DNA of 15,384 bases from Candidatus Woesearchaeota archaeon (lineage in GTDB: Archaea > Nanobdellota > Nanobdellia > Woesearchaeales > JAGVYO01). The notes beneath the pieces are model-generated. The model saw only the letters and a program-made list of their open reading frames with translations. It was not told the origin of the DNA and did no database searches. Of the stretch, positions 12,524 through 15,384 are shown piece by piece. Position 1 is the stretch's first letter. Each line of letters starts with the position of its first letter. Location of the stretch: NCBI GenBank assembly GCA_018303225.1, contig JAGVYO010000018.1, positions 1 to 15,384 of the forward strand. Reading direction: 5' to 3'. The translations under genes were made by a program, and so were the position numbers.

Positions 12524-14412
12524 AGTTCCGGACGGATGAGCTCCTGGCGTCCTGCAGAGACCCATGCGTTATTTTTGGACAGCCTGGAATAGCGGTTCTT
12601 TTTTTTCAGATAATGGGATGCAGCAGTGGTGACGACCAGGATGCGCTCCTCCCGGGGGAGTTCCTTCTTTTTAGGCAGGCGCTTTCCGTTCTTCTTCAGG
12701 TCGCCAAGGATATTGAAGTTCTCGATGAAAGAGGTGGAGACATTGCCCTTCCAGAACTGCTTGTGGTGCATGACCGCTGTATGGAAAGGGACGGTCGTCT
12801 GGACGCCTTCGATGATGAACTCGTCCAATGCCCGGCGCATCCGCTGGATGGCCTCGTGCCGTGTTTTGCCGCCGCACATCAGCTTGGCGATGAGCGAATC
12901 ATAATGGGGGCTGATGAAATGGCCGGTATGGCACGAACTGCATATCCGGATGCCCGGCCCGCCCGGCGGCAGGTAATTGGTGATCCTCCCTACTTCAGGC
13001 TGGAAATCGTTTAAGGGAGATTCAGCGTTGATGCGGCACTCGATGGACCATCCGGTAATCTTGATGTCATCCTGGGAGAAAGCCAGTTTGGCCCCTGCCG
13101 CGAGCTTGATCTGTTCCTTCACCAAGTCCACGCCAGTGACCATTTCAGTGACACCGTGCTCCACCTGAATCCGGGCATTGACCTCCATGAAATAGAAGTT
13201 CTTGTTCCTGTCGAGCAGAAATTCCACCGTGCCTGCACCCTCGTAATCGGTTGATTTTATGATGGCAACCGCTGCCCGTCCCATGCGGTCGCGCAGTTTC
13301 CGGTCCATGGCCGGGCTTGGCGCCTCCTCAATCAGTTTCTGGTGACGTCGCTGGATGCTGCAGTCCCGCTCTCCTAAGTGGATGACGTTGCCGTACCGGT
13401 CCGCAAGGATCTGGAATTCGATATGCCGCGGATCTTCCATATATTTTTCCATGTAAAGGCTTCGGTCGCCGAAAGACGCTTCTGCCTCGTTCTGGGCCGA
13501 GGAGTATTCCTTGCGGAGCTGCTTCTCGTCGCGGATGACCCGCATGCCTTTTCCGCCGCCGCCCATCGTGGCCTTGAGGATGACCGGATAGCCGATCTTT
13601 CCGGCGATGACTGCGGCACTCTCCTCATCCTTCAGCACCGTCTTCGTTCCGCTCACCACCGGGATACCGAGCCGTTTGGCCAGCTCCCGGGCCTTCACCT
13701 TATCACCCATGAGCGAAAGCGCTTTCATGGAAGGGCCGATGAATTTGATGCGGTGTTTCAGGCATAATTCCGCAAAAGCAGAATTTTCCGAGAGGAACCC
13801 GTAGCCTGGATGGATGGCGTCTGCGCCGGTTTTCCGGGCGATGGCAATGATCCTCTTGATATCAAGATAGCCGTTGGGGCCGAGGTTGTAAGCCTTGTCC
13901 GAGAACTTGACAGCCAGCGAATCCTTGTCATCCTTCGTATACACCATGACGGTCTCGATGGCCAGCTCACGGCAGGCCCGGATCACCCGAAGCGCAATCT
14001 CCCCGCGGTTCGCGATCAGGATGCGCTTGAAGAGTTTTTCTTTGCTGACGACCGTATAGTCCCTCTCCCGGCCGATGTTGGTTCCCAAACCGCGCGTCAG
14101 CATGTCAAGGAAGGACCGGGAAGAGGTGTCTGCCACCATGGTACGTAGCTTCTCGGGGTCGATGTTGGGTACTTTTGTGGCCACGTTCTTCATGATCGTG
14201 TCCGTGAAGCCCTCCAGATCCGGATTGTGAAGAAGGTTCTGGTCTTTCTCCAGTGTGATGAGCTGGGACCTGACCAGCGCTTCGACATGGTCGTACAGAT
14301 AGGGAACATGCTGCTGCGTGCGCTTCAGGAGGCGTGCCGCGAAGCGATAGGCTTTCTCGAGGGGCGTAAGAAAGCCTTCCAGTATCCTATCGGTGATTTT
14401 TGAGCCTGGCAT
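12520..14412 (-). CDS. accC: Biotin carboxylase subunit with N-terminal extension
   Basis: The 630-residue protein makes carboxybiotin from bicarbonate and ATP. The core begins FKRILIANRGEIALRVIRAC (128-147), followed by HPGYGFLSEN (201-210), the glycine-rich ATP loop MGGGGKGM (283-290), EFQILADRYGNVIHLGERDC (332-351), MEVNARIQVEHGVTEM (409-424) and RINAE (460-464). It then ends in TSFIENF (560-566), a complete ATP-grasp biotin carboxylase of standard size. Two parts are extra: about 127 N-terminal residues, mostly helical, which I do not recognise, and a C-terminal tail of about 64 residues ending NNAWVSAGRQELIRPEL. There is no fused biotin domain; the carrier is separate. The start at 14412 is set by a TATA box 26-27 nt upstream. 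birA is coupled downstream. Confidence 0.93.
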   Translation of the reverse strand: MPGSKITDRILEGFLTPLEKAYRFAARLLKRTQQHVPYLYDHVEALVRSQLITLEKDQNLLHNPDLEGFTDTIMKNVATKVPNIDPEKLRTMVADTSSRSFLDMLTRGLGTNIGRERDYTVVSKEKLFKRILIANRGEIALRVIRACRELAIETVMVYTKDDKDSLAVKFSDKAYNLGPNGYLDIKRIIAIARKTGADAIHPGYGFLSENSAFAELCLKHRIKFIGPSMKALSLMGDKVKARELAKRLGIPVVSGTKTVLKDEESAAVIAGKIGYPVILKATMGGGGKGMRVIRDEKQLRKEYSSAQNEAEASFGDRSLYMEKYMEDPRHIEFQILADRYGNVIHLGERDCSIQRRHQKLIEEAPSPAMDRKLRDRMGRAAVAIIKSTDYEGAGTVEFLLDRNKNFYFMEVNARIQVEHGVTEMVTGVDLVKEQIKLAAGAKLAFSQDDIKITGWSIECRINAESPLNDFQPEVGRITNYLPPGGPGIRICSSCHTGHFISPHYDSLIAKLMCGGKTRHEAIQRMRRALDEFIIEGVQTTVPFHTAVMHHKQFWKGNVSTSFIENFNILGDLKKNGKRLPKKKELPREERILVVTTAASHYLKKKNRYSRLSKNNAWVSAGRQELIRPEL

Positions 14413-14433
14413 ATGGAAAAAAAGAGGGTTTCA

Positions 14434-14446
14434 AGATATTTAAGTG
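14434..14446 (-). promoter_or_regulatory. TATA box of the biotin carboxylase-birA operon
   Basis: The minus strand reads ACTTAAATAT. The core at 14436-14443 centres about 27 nt before the ATG at 14412, predicting a leaderless transcript. That supports keeping the N-terminal extension. Confidence 0.6.
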
Positions 14447-14466
14447 TATTGCTTAACAGGAAAAGG

Positions 14467-14525
14467 ACATAGGCCTTTTTAAAGGTTTCTATTTTTCTTA
14501 TTGATTAGTAGTTACATAGGCCTTT
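14467..14525. repeat. Pair of 12-nt direct repeats in the accC/FabZ-like divergent region
   Basis: ACATAGGCCTTT occurs at 14467-14478 and again at 14514-14525, 47 nt apart, each containing the palindrome AGGCCT. Both lie between the two divergent TATA boxes, a position suited to a shared regulator binding site. No known regulator is assigned. Confidence 0.45.
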
Positions 14526-14547
14526 GGGACCGCCTGCCAAACGAAGC

Positions 14548-14558
14548 ATTTTTAAAGC
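14548..14558 (+). promoter_or_regulatory. TATA box of the FabZ-like dehydratase gene
   Basis: TTTTTAAAGC (14549-14558), identical to the element before the carboxylase operon, predicts a start near 14579 and a 17-nt leader. The leader carries TGGGGGCT (14582-14589), also shared with that operon. Confidence 0.5.
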
Positions 14559-14595
14559 GATTTAGCTTCAAAAGAGCCGTCTGGGGGCTTACAGG

Positions 14596-15090
14596 ATGAA
14601 CCAGGAAATCGAAGCGCTGAAGAACCAAAAAGGCGGGATTGAGAAGGCTGACATAGGCAAAATCATACCCTATCGGGCTCCCTTTTTGCTGGTGGACAAG
14701 GTGGTACGATTGGACGACAAGAGCATCGTGGCCACCAAGACGTTTGCCAGGGACGAGGCCATTATCCAGGGCCATTTTAGCGATTTTGCCATCGTGCCCG
14801 GAGCCCTGATCATCGAGGCGCTGGGACAGGCAGCGACGCTCCTGATCCGAAGCCAGCTCAAGGACCATCAAAATAAGGATATCCTGGCGTATGAGATTCG
14901 CGATGTGAAATTTCGCCTTCCGGTATTTCCAGAGGAAGAGATGAGGCTGGAAGTGGAGCTTTCCGGCATGGATGAACGCAGAGCCAAAGTGTATGGCCGT
15001 GTCCTAAAGGATGAGAAGACCGTCACCGAAGGGGTAATGACAGTCGCTATTGTAGATAAAAAAGAGTTTAGGGGAAAATATTCCAGATAA
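14596..15090 (+). CDS. FabZ-like hotdog-fold 3-hydroxyacyl dehydratase
   Basis: The 164-residue protein has the single hotdog fold of FabZ: IGKIIPYRAPFLLVDKVVRL (20-39), then IIQGHFSDFAIVPGALIIEALGQAATLLI (56-84). The catalytic pair is intact with the usual 14-residue spacing, His60 in GHF and Glu74 in IIEAL. The common PHR motif near residue 26 is PYR, which is not catalytic. Enzymes of this family dehydrate 3-hydroxyacyl thioesters in fatty-acid synthesis. Some homologues instead act on CoA esters or lipid A precursors. About 18 residues extend the N-terminus relative to the core. The next gene, a thiolase, starts 21 nt after its stop. The substrate (ACP or CoA ester) is not determined. Confidence 0.82.
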   Translation: MNQEIEALKNQKGGIEKADIGKIIPYRAPFLLVDKVVRLDDKSIVATKTFARDEAIIQGHFSDFAIVPGALIIEALGQAATLLIRSQLKDHQNKDILAYEIRDVKFRLPVFPEEEMRLEVELSGMDERRAKVYGRVLKDEKTVTEGVMTVAIVDKKEFRGKYSR

Positions 15091-15111
15091 GAATAACCGC
15101 AGGTAAACAAT

Positions 15112-15384
15112 ATGTTCGTCAAAGGCGTTGGCATGACCAAGTTTGGGACAGAGAATAGGAGTTCGCAGGAGATGATCTACGAGGCCGCCTTTGAGGCGCT
15201 GCAGGGTGCGGACATGACACCGGATGACATGGATGCCATTGTGCTCTCAACAACAGACAGCCAGATCAACGGAGAACGCCAGCGGTTGATGGGGCCGGTC
15301 GTCAACAGCCTGCTCAACACCAAAAAACCTGTCATTCGGATTCCGGCTGTATGCGGCGGTGGAGGAGCAGCATTATGGTCCGCG
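15112..15384 (+). CDS. Thiolase-family acyl transferase, N-terminal part (truncated by window edge)
   Basis: Ninety-one codons are present and the frame runs off the end. MFVKGVGMTKFGTENRSSQE is the start of the archaeal SCP2-type thiolase/acetyl-CoA acetyltransferase family. IYEAAFEALQGADMTPDDMD and IVLSTTDSQINGERQ follow, and PAVCGGGGAALWSA (78-91) has Cys81 at the nucleophile position. The usual context there is CASG or similar, so CGGGG is unusual. Archaeal enzymes of this type make acetoacetyl-CoA or cleave 3-ketoacyl-CoA, often with a DUF35 OB-fold partner encoded next to them. AGGT at 15101-15104, 7 nt before the ATG, is the likely ribosome binding site, and the gene is probably co-transcribed with the dehydratase. 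Confidence 0.82.
   Translation, partial: MFVKGVGMTKFGTENRSSQEMIYEAAFEALQGADMTPDDMDAIVLSTTDSQINGERQRLMGPVVNSLLNTKKPVIRIPAVCGGGGAALWSA

Noticed and set aside
14671..14679. Loss of catalytic His in the FabZ-like protein because PHR is PYR
   Set aside because: The catalytic His of FabZ is in the GHF motif, which is present as His60 with Glu74 at the expected spacing.

Overview
The window reads as archaeal chromosome, probably from a DPANN-type (Woesearchaeota-like) or euryarchaeal lineage; that placement is an inference. The evidence is a RadB recombinase, an archaeal MBF1 factor, an AK6/Fap7-type adenylate kinase, an eight-cysteine lipoprotein, and archaeal TATA boxes centred about 26 nt upstream of many start codons. 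First genes of transcription units look leaderless or nearly so. Downstream operon genes often overlap or carry a Shine-Dalgarno sequence. No rRNA, tRNA, CRISPR array or insertion sequence was recognised.

Layout. Positions 1-175 (-) hold the start of an adenylate kinase gene cut by the window edge. Positions 176-479 are a gene-free stretch packed with GC-rich inverted repeats. Positions 480-1417 (-) encode a membrane-anchored winged-helix regulator translationally coupled to an eight-cysteine lipoprotein. Positions 1511-1972 (+) encode aMBF1, whose stop codon abuts that of a GT-C glycosyltransferase (1973-3334, -). A divergent GT2 glycosyltransferase (3446-4687, +) overlaps a membrane-anchored thioredoxin-like protein (4678-5358). 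Positions 5359-5754 are gene-free and AT-rich, with several inverted repeats including three consecutive perfect hairpins. RadB follows at 5755-6453.

The second half is a biotin and acyl-CoA locus. A six-gene operon (6629-11291, +) encodes the carboxyltransferase subunit of an acyl-CoA carboxylase, its biotin carrier protein, the biotin transporter S component BioY, a DipZ-like cytosolic thioredoxin protein, and the ATPase and transmembrane subunits of an ECF transporter. Two small membrane proteins converge at 11363-11776. Reading the other way (14412 to 11810, -), a biotin carboxylase with an unusual N-terminal domain of about 127 residues is coupled to a stand-alone biotin-protein ligase. 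Divergent from it are a FabZ-like dehydratase (14596-15090) and the start of a thiolase (from 15112).

Together these genes import biotin, attach it to the carrier protein, and carboxylate an acyl-CoA, plausibly acetyl- or propionyl-CoA. The neighbouring dehydratase and thiolase suggest acyl-chain building or turnover. The points most worth following up are this complete carboxylase plus biotin-salvage module beside fatty-acid-type enzymes, the N-terminal extension of the biotin carboxylase, the redox protein inside the transporter operon, the ECF ATPase lacking its switch histidine, and the two intergenic hairpin arrays.
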